From Batillaria attramentaria (taxonomy: Eukaryota > Mollusca > Gastropoda > Batillariidae): DNA of 64,000 nt. Below are positions 38,354-51,029 of this stretch, piece by piece. The stretch's first letter is position 1, and every line of letters starts with the position of its first letter. The stretch lies in the NCBI GenBank assembly GCA_018292915.2, contig JACVVK020000208.1, positions 775,001 to 839,000 of the forward strand, in the 5' to 3' direction. The notes beneath the pieces are model-generated. The model was not told the origin of the DNA. It did not search any database and saw only the letters and a list, made by a program, of their open reading frames with translations. A program made the translations under genes and the position numbers.

Positions 38354-38778
38354 CTCGTCATCTCGTCAAATGCATTTGGAAAAAAAGTAATGCCAGGCAA
38401 GAGCGTATCCCAAAGTTTTTCTGTAGGCGTCGAAACATAAACTGAACTGAGCTCGACCTCAAGGCTGGGGAAATGGGGTAGGTGTTGGGGGTTGGTGTTC
38501 TTGAAAAATGAATAAGTATTGACATAATTGACTGTGCACTGTTTCAACTAGCACCTTTTCATTGTGACAGCATTTATTTCATTGATCAGATCTTTAAGCC
38601 GAACTGTACTGTGTCGTCGTGCTCCTCGCGCGTGCATAAAACTAAACATAGGACAGTTGTCTCATAAAGTCTCACAACTGGTTAATATCAGGGTATATTT
38701 TCTTTGTATTTTTTCTCCGGAATAAAAGGATTAATTTCTCTTTATATTGCTCTTATAGTCACTTCTGTGTGTGTGTGA

Positions 38779-38832
<54 letters not shown>

Positions 38833-38833
38833 T

Positions 38834-38872
<39 letters not shown>

Positions 38873-38941
38873 TGGTGTGTGTGTGTGTGTGTGTGTGTGA
38901 TGGTGTGATGGTGTGTGTGTGTGTGTGTGTGATGGTGTGAT

Positions 38942-39024
<83 letters not shown>

Positions 39025-39138
39025 TAGAGAGAAAGAGAGTACTCAGTAAGATGTCATCTATCATTTACAAGCCATCATGTATCCAAAGCGTGTTACGCAT
39101 TTTCCTCAGCACTGAGAGACCTTCAACATTACCAGTCT
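37650..39138. other. Gap between 31-bp repeat and SORD-A
   Basis: (GAT)n at 38328-38352 and a long (GT)n broken by GATG (38767-39000) followed by (GA)n to 39024. No gene recognised. TTTATT at 38573-38578 could be a distal minus-strand poly(A) signal for SORD-A. Confidence 0.5.
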
Positions 39139-39347
39139 TCAATCGCTGGCATGACATTCGATGACAAGTTTTCCCTCAACGCCGTTGTCGGCTGCTTCGA
39201 ATGCCAGGGCAGCATCTCTCAAGCTGAATTTGTGCGTCACCAGGGGTTTTACGTCAACAAGTCCTGACGTCATCAGATCAATAGCGATAGGATACCTGAA
39301 GTGTGACGAAAAAGAAGAAGCAAATTCATGAAAAAGGATGACCTCAC

Positions 39348-39433
<86 letters not shown>

Positions 39434-41868
39434 GGCTAGCTCCGTTCTGTCAATAACGTTTGGCGTAATGGTCAGAGCGTGCCCCTCTCACTGCCTGATC
39501 ACGTGGACCGTGAAATTTGTTTGTCCGAATTATTCAGCGACGTCAGTGTGTCCACGAGCAATCAACTAATCAACCAGGGCGCCGTTAGGGTAACATACCA
39601 AGCGAGTTTGACATTGGTGGCTCTTTCCACAAGTATTAATTTCTCATTTTCTCTATCCACGCCATGCACTAGAAGTAAAAGAATGCAGCACGGTGGCGCG
39701 TCTTGGCCCCGCGAACTCTGACAAGGAACGATCCGCAGCTCTGCTGGTAAAAGAATGACAATAACACTATGTACCAGACGCCTTGCTTTTCGCTGGACGG
39801 TTAGCCTTCTGCTGGCCAAATGCCAGCTTCCGAGATGCTTACGGTGTATGTCGAAGGCACTGGCTTAGAAACAGGGGGTGGGGGAGAGGGTGGGGAACGT
39901 GTTACTGCGTTACTGCTTAGGGCGGGGGAGGGGGTGGGTGGGTGGGTGGGTGGGCGAGAGTATTTGTCGCCGGCCCTGCACACCCCCCCCCCCCTCCCCG
40001 CGTATTCTTCGTGTTGAAAATGTCATAATCTTGTTGTCATAATCTACAAATACCGCAGTTCCGGAAAAAAAGAAAAGTTCCCCCCCCCCCAAAAAAAATA
40101 AAAAATAAAAAAATAAATAAAATAAAGTAAAATAAAATAATTTAAAAAAAAATAAAAACAAAAAATAAAAAGCCAACTTTGAAATGTGGTCAGTTTTAAG
40201 AGTAAACATTTTGCAGTCAGGAAAAAAAATCATTTTTCACAAATTTCCGGGTGGAGTTGTGATGGGGGGAGGGGAGACATGCCTCCGGACCCGCCTTCGG
40301 CGCTTCCATATACAAATCATTTCAGCCACGTTTTTTTTTGAACCGTTGCAAGCCCTGCAGCAACTAGACGTGGTACGACAAAACAGCAAGTTACTCTATA
40401 CCATGTTGGTATGACCCCCCCCCCCCCCTCCAGCAAAATATCTTTCTACGCCAGTGCTAAGATAAACGTTAGGTTGCTGAATTGCATCCCCAGTCCACAC
40501 TCACGTGTTGGCAAGCATGAACATGCTCTTTATGTCAACCTCTTTGTTGGCAGCTGTGAGTAGCGGGATTTGAACCTCCGGCCGCCCAATGCCAGCCAGC
40601 AGGATACAGCCAGCAGGTTTGGTTGCCTGGGAGAGCAAAATTATTTTTCTCTTTATGATGAATATGGCGGTGGACGAATATCCATGTCCAAAGTCAAAGA
40701 AAGTCAACAGTGTCGCCTGTTCTCAATGTACGATTAAAAAAAAAGTCAGAGAGTGTAAATTAATCTTGACTGTATTAGGTGTGTGCCCCAGATTCATTTT
40801 TCGCATCTGGCATAGCGAGAATGTTGGCATCGTGTACGCTTTTGAGTGAAAACTTCCAAACATGCATTAGTCTACATAGTATCTACCTTTCTGAGGCTTC
40901 TCTACGTTCCGGGCAAAAATATACCACGCACTCTGGATGCGTGTTAATCATCACCATGATCATCATGGTCGCCATCGTGGTCATTATCATTATAATCTTC
41001 GTCATCATCATCGTCGTCGTCGTCGTCGGTCATCATCATCATCATCATCGTCGTCGTCGTCGTCGTCAACATTGTCGTCGTCGCCATCGTTGTATCATCA
41101 TCGTCATCGGTGTCGTCGTCGTCGTCGTCATCATCATCACCACCGTCGTCGTCATCGTTATCATCATTGTCGTCGCCGCCATCGTTGTATCATCATCGTC
41201 ATCGGTGTCGTTGTCCTCAACATCACCATCATCGTCGTCTCATCATCATCATCATCGTTGTCGTCAGTTTTCCATGAATCGATTACCCTCTAACACGTTC
41301 TTGATTATTTTCAGCAGGACACAGTGTCACGTCCTTTTCCTGATTCTCTATTCTCACGTACAAAGATGGCAACACTGATGGCCGAGTCCGCTCCCGTACA
41401 CTCCATGCTGACGTCAGGCTGGCCGCCTAATTTGGAAATCACGTGATCGGCTGTTTCCTCTGCGGACTCCCTTCCCACAAGCACGGTGGAGCAGGGTACT
41501 TTTCCGGCAATGAACTTCAGACGGTCCTCGTTCTTGTCTGAAAAAAAAGGAAGGAGTGGCGTGGGGTGGGGAGGGGAGGGGAAGTGGTAAAGGGAGACAA
41601 GAAAACCAATCTGGCAAAACATTCTAGACCAGTCAAACTTTACTGAAGGAAAAGGAAAAAAATACAGAGAATCAGTGAGTCAACCAGTGCGTCAAGCAGC
41701 CAATGGAATGTAGAATTACATTCAGAACGTCACACATAACCTTCATCTCAGGGGACAAGGAGGACCAAGAAATATATCTGTGCGAGAATCCAGATCTAGG
41801 TAGTGACGGAAGAGAAGAAATTTAACCACACTGAACTGCCAAACAGCATGCACAATCCGAACAAAACG

Positions 41869-41902
<34 letters not shown>

Positions 41903-44223
41903 CATCCATCCATCCGTCAATCATGTTCTCTTGTGTACAAGCTAAAACCGAAGACCTTGGAATCAGAAAAATATGTTTCCAAGATCTTTGCTAAAACTAT
42001 AATGAGTTTAATTTCTGTCTACTCTGGGACAAGAAGTGCAAGTCCCACACCTACCGATGATGCACAAGCGAGTGGCTCCCCCTGCCCTCGCAGCAAGGGC
42101 AATAACCATGCCAAGAGGGCCTGTAAAGGGAGAGAAAAAGAGTAGAGACCGCCCGCCGAAGAACTGTAGGTCTGCTACGCATGTTAGGGCTGACAAAACC
42201 ACCGTGGCGTCAAGCGGCAGAGTGGCTGTTCTGACTGTCTGTCACGACAGAATTCAAAAGAAATAGACAACAAAATAAATAGAGCTTACATGACTAGTAC
42301 GAGTGGTTTACGGCGAAAGACACTGTGAAGGCTATATCTTCGAATTTTCATCACGGTAGGCCGAAAACAGTAGTTCGTCTGCTACGTTGGTGGCTGTCTG
42401 TCTTGTTTACACGTTTCCGGGTAGCTTTTGGGTTTTTTGGGTTTTTTTTTTTGTTTTGCTGTTCTCTGCAGTCTTTCCAAATGCAGCCAACATCACCTCA
42501 TTTTTTTTTTTTTATCCATTTTGGGCGTGTTTAGCAGAAGGTCAGAAATCTCCATTTCAGGGCCACCGACCGATGACGTAACTGGAATGTGTTTTAACTG
42601 GAATGAACTCGTAAACCACTGAGTGGGTTATGAAAAGTCATAACTCATACTTTCGCTCTCTGTTTCCTTACTATTAATTTTTCGGACGTAAAGCACTCGA
42701 AGTTAACTCACTGAAAATTTGCACTGGCGAGTGATGTAAAGAAAGAGAGCTTTGGTATTATTGGGCGCTTCACCCAGATGCACGGCTCAAAGCGCCGCGA
42801 ACTGAACCTAGCACGCACACTCGCATGAATCACACGCATTCTCTCAAACAGAAGACATGAACACATTACAATCAGGCGGTGCGAAGGGTCAGCTCAGCTA
42901 CTACATACGTTTCGAAATTTTGAATTGCATTTATTTTATTTTTTTGTGGGATGAAAACATGTAAAGCAGAGGAGGAGGAAGCCGGAGTACCCGGAGACAA
43001 TCCCAGATAATCGGCCCGAATGGACGGTGAAACATACTAGACAGGAAAAATTCGATGGCCGAAGTGGTACTTGGGCCTGTTATTTGGAAAGGATCAAGGA
43101 TCTTCTACGTGCTCAAGAAGCCAACAGGCTCTAACAAGCCCCCCCCCGCCCCTCCCCCGCGATTCCCCCCCCCCAACCCCCCTCCCCCACAAAAACTCGA
43201 TGGCCAGTCTTCATGATACTGAGACCTGCGCCGCAGATGAGGACCCGTGTACCGAGCCTGACTCCCGCCCTGTGACACGCGTGTACAGCCAGCGCCATGG
43301 GCTGCACCCCCGCCCCTTCTGTCCACGATAGCTCAGCGGGAAGTCTACCAAACGATCAGACGTGAAAACGTAGAGATTAGATTATATTATTCAAAGCATT
43401 TTAGTCGGTACACCATTGCCATGTACTCCCCCCCCCCCTCACACACACATCCAACATCATCATCAACAGCAACAGCAACAGACAAACAAACAACAACAAA
43501 GAAACAAGCAAACTCAAACAACGCTCACAACAACAACAAAAGTAACAAACAAACAAACAAACAAATAACAACTAAGAAACATACAAACACAAACAACACC
43601 CACATCATCATAATCAACAACAACAACCAACAAATAACACAGAAACAAACAGAAACAACACCCACAATAACAAGCACAACAACAACAACAACAACAACAA
43701 CAAAACGACGATGACAACAACAACAACAACAACGTACAACATACAACATTTTAGTGAAAGGAAATATATTTGAGAGCCTAAGCATCTGGTACAATTTTGC
43801 TGTCTTTGTATCTGACCCTCTTAGAAGTCTGCAGTTTCCGTAACTGTAATTCTCGCTTAATTATTGAATACATGTACCATACTTTTTTTTTTTTTTTATT
43901 CCAGTCTGCATGGCATGTAAGAGTACAAACGAAACAAACAGCAAGAAGAAAAAGAATGAACGAGGGGAATTAGAAAAGGAAGAACCAATGAAATCACTTG
44001 TAACAAAGCCGAGCTGGCCAAACTAGGAAGTTTGCTAGTGCTCCATCTTCTGGGCAGGCCATGCAGGTCACGTGGGGACAAAGGTTGTAACGCCCGGATG
44101 TACAGATAGTGCATGTGCCACACGCAGCATTTGGTTCGATCGCAACTCGGTCACCTTGGACAGGCGTTACAACAACAACGATGGTGATAAGAAGTATTAG
44201 TTCGTGAAACATCCTCTCTCTCT

Positions 44224-44256
<33 letters not shown>

Positions 44257-44315
44257 AGTATCCATAATTATTCCTTTGGGACACTGACTCCAAAGACAAG
44301 AACTGTTTCTGTGCG

Positions 44316-44351
<36 letters not shown>

Positions 44352-44862
44352 TGTGTGTGTAGTAGTAGTAGTTGTAGTAGTAGAATGTAGCAAGGACAAG
44401 ATAGAAGAAAGGGCGCTGTACCTAATATTTCATCCTTGAAAAATAAAGTGTCATTGTCATTGTCATCTCTCTCTCTCTCAGTATCTATAATTATTCCCAT
44501 AAGACACTGACTCCAAAGACAAGAACTGTTTCTGTGCGTAGACATACCGACAGCGAGTGTGGTGACCCCCTGGCCAAAAGCCGTGACGACCCCACAAGGT
44601 TCATGGCCGAGTACGAGGGGTTTGTCCATCAGGAATGGTCCCACACGGCCTGACCGCCACACTGACAGGTCCGAGCCGCAGATCCCCACAGACCGGATGT
44701 GGATCTGCACCTCTGGAAAACGGGTCTCGTCATCAGTGGTGGCAGAAGATGGAATTTCCAGGGGGAAGGGGGTGTGTGTGTGTGTGGAGGGGGGGGGGGT
44801 GGGGGGGTGGAGACCCCTTTTTCAAAAATGCAACGGGCCGGACCAGTTAATTACCAAGAGCA

Positions 44863-44916
<54 letters not shown>

Positions 44917-47131
44917 AGGAAGGGAGGGGCGGCGGTAGGGGGTTCGAGGCGGATATAGGCGCCTGACGGGATTCTGGAACTGTTAAGGTCAAGCGCTAGT
45001 TTCTCATTCCTGTTTGTTTTCTTCTGTGCTCGGGTCGTGGGTTCGATTCCAGGTTGGGGCTTAATATTGTGCAGGTCTTTTACTCGTTGCTCCGTCTTTC
45101 GTACCACCCATATCGTAATGGAGAAAGAAGTTAAACTCTCAGCTACCCACCCAGTTGTTCACTTTCTACTTCTTCTTCCTCTTTCTTGTAAACTTTTTTT
45201 TTAATTGTCTTGTTTGGGGGGGTGGGGCAGGGCAAAAGATACTCTGCCCCTTGCCCCCCCCCCCCCCACAATAAAACGGTGAATGATTATAATTGCACTG
45301 CTGTAAGCGAGATGAGGTGAAGGCGTAACTTTCGAATCATGCACATGTACCTAATTAACACACACTGTAATTCATATAAACTATATCAAACGGACGCGAA
45401 GGAAGTGAATTAGCGAGGACCCTATATCTGCTGATATAGTAATATCAACAGTGATAATGGGGAGTTGTGAAGGAAGCCGTGTAGCGGAGTGGATCGTAGG
45501 TTCCTTGCTGCTGACGCGTACTGGTGAGTACATACCTCCCTGGGACGGCAGTGGTATAGGGCGGGTTTCCTGTAAAGTACAATACTCATTGTGAATCACA
45601 ACTACGCCAAACTTGAATAGGTTATATGTATATATAATATGGTATAGTGCGGCGCGGCACGGTATGGTACGGTATGGTGTGGTACGGTACGGTATGGTAT
45701 GGTATGGTATGGTATGGTATGGTATGGTATGGTATGGTTCGTACGGTACGGTATGGTTAGTATGGTACGGTATGGTGCGGTACGGTACGGTATGGTACGG
45801 CGTGGTATGGTATGGTATGGCATGGTATAGCCAGTATGGTATGGTGTGGTGTGGTATGGTATGGTTAGTATGGTACGGTATGGTATGGTATCGTATCGTA
45901 GTACTATTGACTTTTCCTCGGCACACATATTCGTTCCTCTTGAGAAGGTTAAGGCGCCGCAGGGCTGGAGGACAAAGGAATGAAAGCCTGCTGCGACAAG
46001 CGCTACATTATGTGCAAACCTCCACCCTGCTATTCACTCTGGAGCGTGCGACAGTCTTTCTGTTTTCCACGCCACCGGCCACAGCCTACTCTTCTTCAAA
46101 GGTAACAGGTCTTTCAAAGAATAAATAGGCCCCATATCGTATGAATAGCCTGCTACTTGCGTACAGCATAAAGATGCCAGCATTTGCCACGAAATGAAAC
46201 ATCAGTCATGTAGCTGCACTTACACACGCAGTCTGCTACGGATCAAAATACTACACGAGGTCACCTTACAGGATGAGTAAACTCTTCGTCAGTGATACGC
46301 TGTGCGGTGGTGATACGGAGGTCAAAACACACTAGCTTGCTATTTAGGCTTCTTTCTGACAAGTTATAAGTCTGTGTGGTATATTTTATGCCTTTACTAC
46401 ACTCTAAGACATCGGCGCATCTACATGTAGCAGGTAAAGCTCGAAAAGTGGTGGCAGGTGAACATCGGCGAGATTTCCGTTTGCATCACCATCGCACGGC
46501 GTATCACAAAACACGAGCATTTATCCACCCTGAGGGGGCGGTCGGTAATCTAGTGGTTAAGAGACTTGTCACCAATGCGAGAGGTCAGGGGTTCGAGTCC
46601 CACTCGGGGCAAAGATATTTTCCTTCTCGTATGTGGCACCGTTCATTCGGGCCGATCGTCGGGGGTTCTTTCCGGGTACTCCGGCTTCCTCCCCCTCTGC
46701 TTTGGAAATATTTCGCCCACAAAAATTAATAAATAAATGCATTTCTAAAATCCGAAATTTAAATAGCTGAGCTGGCCCTTCGCACCACGTGATTGTAATG
46801 TGTTTATGTCCCGTGTGTGAGAGAATGCGTATGATTCACGTGAGCGTTCGTGTTGGGCTCAGTTCGCGGCGATTTGAGCCGATTCATGAAACTGGGTAAG
46901 GCACCTGTACAATTATTATTATTATTATTATTATTGTGGTTTGTGGATAGACAACTTGCAACGCAGTGCCTCTGAGGCTGACACAGAAATCGTGCAGAGC
47001 CGAGCCTGTGAACAAGACTATACGACTACAAACTATAATATCATTACATAGGAGTCCAAGCGAATAACAAAACGTACAATGCGAATATTTCTCACGCCAT
47101 GAAGAACGGCACACAAGTTTCCGCTGGTCAT
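39139..47131 (-). CDS. SORD: Sorbitol dehydrogenase-like zinc MDR, paralog A (complete, 9 exons)
   Basis: NAD-dependent polyol dehydrogenase family (polyol to ketose), presumed cytosolic, 349 aa. Exons in transcript order: 47131-47078, 45569-45536, 44712-44548, 44154-43998, 43344-43226, 42120-42055, 41537-41362, 40626-40505, 39295-39139; GT-AG and phase-consistent, 1,050 nt. Landmarks: VLHGVRNIRI, PIPLPSQG, VGICGSDLSVW (catalytic-zinc Cys), VLGHEPCGVV (His-Glu ligands), CGTCTICTSGRYNLC (four-Cys structural zinc site), VLICGAGPLG (Rossmann Gly motif), D after LCII (NAD preference), VKPLVTHKF. The usual 'EP' Glu is Gln (GVQPMALAVHAC). Start fixed by the exon 1 match to paralogs B and C. SINE-B and a (TATGG)n array lie in intron 1. 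Confidence 0.95.
39345..39432. repeat. (CA)n with CG run, SORD-A intron 8
   Basis: Alternating purine-pyrimidine tract about 50 bp upstream of the last SORD-A exon on the minus strand. Confidence 0.95.
40968..41270. repeat. (ATC/GTC)n compound microsatellite, SORD-A intron 7
   Basis: 300 bp of CATCATCGTCGTC-type trinucleotides, itself built of two similar ~100-bp halves (both contain GCCATCGTTGTATCATCATC). Ser/His/Val-rich frames over it are artefacts. Confidence 0.95.
42758..43037 (-). mobile_element. SINE-B copy, 5'-truncated, SORD-A intron 5
   Basis: Reverse complement of the SINE-B body: GCGGTGCGAAGGGTCAGCTC, GGAGTACCCGGAGACAATCC and ATCGGCCCGAATGGACGG. The tRNA-like head is missing. 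Confidence 0.8.
43436..43735. repeat. (CAA/AAC)n-rich tract, SORD-A intron 4
   Basis: A-C-rich trinucleotide/tetranucleotide tract between exons 5 and 4 of SORD-A. No gene. Confidence 0.9.
44256..44545. repeat. Duplicated ~80-bp donor-side segment in SORD-A intron 3
   Basis: TTATTCC..GACACTGACTCCAAAGACAAGAACTG occurs at about 44267-44310 and again at about 44492-44535, both next to (CT)n. The second copy abuts the exon 3 donor. A LINE-like 3' end with a (TCATTG)n tail sits between them. Confidence 0.7.
44370..44470 (+). mobile_element. Probable LINE 3'-end fragment with (TCATTG)n tail
   Basis: GCGCTGTACCTAATATTTCA, then AAAAATAAAGTGTCATTG repeated, looks like a LINE terminus with a simple-repeat tail. 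Weak evidence because only ~100 bp remain. Confidence 0.4.
45033..45152 (+). mobile_element. Diverged SINE-A fragment
   Basis: CTCGGGTCGTGGGTTCGATT through GAAGTTAAACTCTCAGCTAC follows the SINE-A order with about a fifth of positions changed. The head is missing. Confidence 0.6.
45640..45895. repeat. (TATGG)n pentamer satellite, SORD-A intron 1
   Basis: About 250 bp of GGTAT/GGTAC pentamers with scattered variants, yielding long pseudo-ORFs on both strands (YGMVW, PYHTI). Confidence 0.95.
46534..46935 (+). mobile_element. SINE-B, most complete copy, SORD-A intron 1
   Basis: The head GGTCGGTAATCTAGTGGTTA has box A and box B (GGGTTCGAGTCCC). The body ends GGTAAGGCACCTGTACA followed by (ATT)n. 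About 390 bp; a useful family reference. Confidence 0.9.
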
Positions 47132-47348
47132 TTTTCACAACAGCTTTCTCGTCAGTCTACATGCAGGTTCGAGCAGTCGGCAGGTGCTGTTTGAAATAAG
47201 TTCGCAATATGTATGTCAGCGCACGTCTCGCCAGAGACAGGGAATAATTGAGGACATCTGCATACAGTCACGTGTGTGCAGTTTCAAAAGCAATTAAACG
47301 ACAGAGCGTTAGAAAGAGAACATATACGTATTCTCTCTCTCTCAATTT

Positions 47349-47352
<4 letters not shown>

Positions 47353-47409
<57 letters not shown>
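47353..47409. repeat. (GT)n microsatellite upstream of SORD-A
   Basis: Uninterrupted GT array about 220 bp upstream of the SORD-A start codon, in its putative promoter region. Confidence 0.95.
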
Positions 47410-47411
<2 letters not shown>

Positions 47412-48074
47412 CAAAGCCGCTGGTCATGTACGAACATGATCGTCAGTCAGTTCTACATATGGATACACTATTTTCACACACGGACGAGAAACTGCGCTGT
47501 TAATTGAGCACACTGTATCTCGCAAAACTCTCCCTATTTTATTTTGTACAGCCCTTGAACGCACAGTCTTGCCTCTGGCAATGATGACTGTTTACCTTCC
47601 AGTTTTACAGATGTACTTTGTCCGTGTTCTAAAGACAGTGCAGGGGAGGGGAGAAGAGATGGAAATTGATCTTTCTTTTCGCGGTCGCTGAACACGTGGA
47701 GGAACTAGACACTTCTCAACACAAGACAGACAACTCATGACATGCAGTAAATGGGTGCCTATCTTTTATTTGTTATCTTTCGTTCAACTCAATACAACAC
47801 AATAAATGCTTTCCGCACCTTAACTACGGCAGGATGACCACACTCAGTGACAGTTGACAGTTCAGGCTCCCTCAGGTACTACACAACACAGAGACAAGAA
47901 TTTCTCCCCCCCCCCCGCCCTCTCCCCAAAAGCGCTTACAAGGATTGCACGAATAATGTCTGTATATCTGTTCAACACACGGACATATATCAGACGCGAC
48001 ATTCATTGATTTGATGAAAATTAAAAATGAACATTGAAAAATAAATCAGGAGCATAAATTTCGTTTTTAGTCTG

Positions 48075-48080
48075 TTTATT
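48075..48080 (-). terminator. Candidate poly(A) signal for SORD-B
   Basis: AATAAA on the minus strand, about 235 nt after the SORD-B stop. A SINE-A copy would lie inside the 3' UTR. Position is the only support. Confidence 0.3.
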
Positions 48081-48103
48081 TACTGACATTCTTCAACTTA
48101 AAA

Positions 48104-48262
48104 GAGGGTGGGGTGGATGCTAGGGAATTTAACGTCCTTTTCCGCCACGTAAGGGTGATAACGAGAAAAATACCAGCAAAAATATATGGCCCCAGCCGAG
48201 ACTCGAACTCACGACCCGAGCATTGAGAGTCCAACGCTCTACCATTCGGCCATCCCGGCCCT
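48104..48262 (-). mobile_element. SINE-A copy in SORD-B 3' flank
   Basis: Reverse-oriented relative to the window, so sense with SORD-B. A short internal deletion removes TCAAAGACGGGGC. Confidence 0.85.
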
Positions 48263-48314
48263 CCCGCGAGGAAAGAAAGTCGGGACATTATGATACAGAT
48301 CACGTGATGAGTCA

Positions 48315-50970
48315 TCACTGTTGTTGACGATCTAACTCAATGACAACTTTTCCAGCCACTGTCCCGGCAGTTTGAAATGCCTTTTCCGCATCTTCTAGCG
48401 GGAACTTGTGCGTCACAAGCGGTTTGACGTCAACCAGGCCTGACGTCAGCAGATCCAAAGCAATGGAGAACCTGTTGGGAAAAGAAGTGTGTTGTCTACA
48501 TTTGTGTCGTAATCTGTTTCCGACATAATCATTTCGATAGCGAGAAAAGCTGAGTTAAGTGTACACTACACGCTGCGGTTTGGGCTACACCCCTTTGTCC
48601 ATAAAATGACGTCACTGACGTACTGTGTTTTGCCAATATGAGGTGGGGTGAGCGGTGGTCTAATAGGTAGCACGTCGGATCTTAGCCGCCGCGCTACTGA
48701 ACGGCCGCCACCAATGTCATGGCGATGAAGCGTGGGTTCGAGCCCAGGTCGAGCTTGTGATATGTGATACCGGTTTTTCCTGGCTACCGGGCTGCTCATC
48801 GGGGGTTTCTCTCCTGGTTACCCGGCTTTCCTCTACCAGCAAAATTGTAAAAAAAAAAATATAGGATAGGTATTGGGTGGCGCTGCACCGCGGCGACGCG
48901 CTTCCCCCGGGGGAAGCAGCCCGAATTTCTCGAAAGGGATAATAAAGTAGTAAAAAACAACAACAACCCCCCAAAAAAAAGCCAAAAAAAAAAAAAAAAA
49001 AAAAACCGGCAGAGTAAAGGAGTGAGGCTTTGGCCTGGGGGCTTGCCCTGTGGATCAGTCGAGGCGCCCGTTGTGAGGTGAGTATACATAATTACATACA
49101 TGGGAACACGAAGGAAGCGGAAGTCCTCACGTGTTCGCGAAGCGCAGCATGCCCTTGACGTCCACCTCCTTTGTTGCAGCAGTGAGCAGAGGAACTTCAA
49201 CCTCCGGCCGTAGGATTCCCCCCAGCAGTATAGTGCCGGCTGGTCTGGTCGCCTGCCACAGTATTCTAGCTGTTGATTTCCTTCGAACTACACCAATACA
49301 GGCAGTACTGCCATGATTTGCTTTCATAAGCTTTTTGTCTTGGGGTTGGGAGAGGGGCTTGGGGTGGGCGGGGGAGGTCGGGGGTGGGGGGTGGGGGGGG
49401 GGGGGTTGCGCTATGAGTGCCGCCAACTTTTTGCCCGACTCTACGCGAGGGAAGCATACGTAATCTGGTATGACTGAAACATGAAAAGAAAGCAGTAAGT
49501 AATTTGAGGGGGGGGGGGGGGGGGATTACTTCAATCTCTTTCATCTTGAAATCGGACCTTTTCTCCATACAATGAAGGTACTGTGTTTTTCCAATATACG
49601 GTAGAGTAAAGGGGCGGGGCTTATGCCTCGGGGTTTGCCGTTTGGAGTCGTCTATTGAATTTCTACTTTGCGCACACCGCAACACGCGCGCGCGCGCGCA
49701 CACACACACAGGGTGTTTAGGTAATCGTGAAGAATAGTATACGAAATTCTGGGAGCTATTTGCACGCACTTTTTCGGGTGCGTTCGGTTCTGCTCGATGC
49801 AAAGAGAAGTAAGACACCCTCACCTGCTCACTTTGACCTCTAGCTCCTTCCCCACATGTGGGTGCAAATAATTTATTTCATTTCACAAGTAGGAATATGC
49901 ATGCAAATCCAATGCGCCATTTTGGTTGCTGATCACATGGGCACAACGTCATCACTATAGCTCCCAGAATTTCGTATACTATTTTTCAAGATTACCGGGT
50001 GTTTATTTTCACGGGAGATGTAGCTTACAAAAACGTACATAAATAGCGACGGAAAGGGAAGACGTCACTCCACTGCATTCAAAGCTGACGTCCGGTTGTC
50101 CTCCTAATTTGGAAATCACGTGATCGGATGTTTCTTTCGGTGACTCCCCTTTCACGAGGACGGTGGTACAGGGACATAATCCAGCCAGAAACTTCAGACG
50201 TTCTTCGTTGATGTCTGATCAGTAGAAAACGAAAGAAAAGATTTGCTGCAAAACGTTTTGAAACAGCAGTTAATTGACGCTTAGTCTTAGTATCCAAGAG
50301 TGATTCTAAAAAATTGCGCGATGCGTAATTTTTCAAATTTTGGAGAGTTAAACGGCTCACCGTCTGAGGGTTTTTTTGTTGTTGTTGTTGTTGTTGTTGT
50401 TTTCTTCTTTAACATTATTATTCAAGATAAGGAACTCAAGTTTTGTTTCAATCAAGGAAAGAGCTTTTTCCCCCTACTGATCTCAGCTTTCAAGAATTGA
50501 TCTTTGAGGAACAGTAAATACGTAACTTGTATCGATAGTTGTAAGACCACTGGTTAACGCGCAGCCATGCAAAAACGCCTCAGTGAAAACCATTGACTTG
50601 TCTTTGGGCGAGTTAAGGTGAAGAACTCATTCTACCAGGTCGACTAACCTGTCACACAGATTCGAGTTGCTCCCCCTGCTCTTGCTGCCAGCGTCACCAC
50701 GGAGCCCAAAGGACCTAGACGACAAAAAAGTACGACACACTGAAGTAGGTAACTGGGGGCGGGGGAGGGGGGGGGTATTTCCCCCCTCCCCCTTCCCAAT
50801 TCTTTGTACGGAAAATAGTGTCACAGTCTACAAATACGTGTACCTCAAATACTGAAGAATCTGATGATCAAATCGATCTGCTCAGATGATACTGTGCTGG
50901 TTTTAGTCTGGAAGAGAAGTTCTAATGGACTTAAGCGCGATCCTTTCTGCTTCCTCTAACCACATTCAGT

Positions 50971-51029
<59 letters not shown>

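Noticed and set aside
40779..41378. 199-aa Ser/His/Val-rich ORF
   Set aside because: Covers an ATC/GTC microsatellite in a SORD-A intron; no homology or start context.
45381..46128. Long Tyr/His/Trp-rich ORFs on both strands
   Set aside because: Artefact of the (TATGG)n array; only the 34-bp SORD-A exon 2 (45536-45569) within this span is coding.
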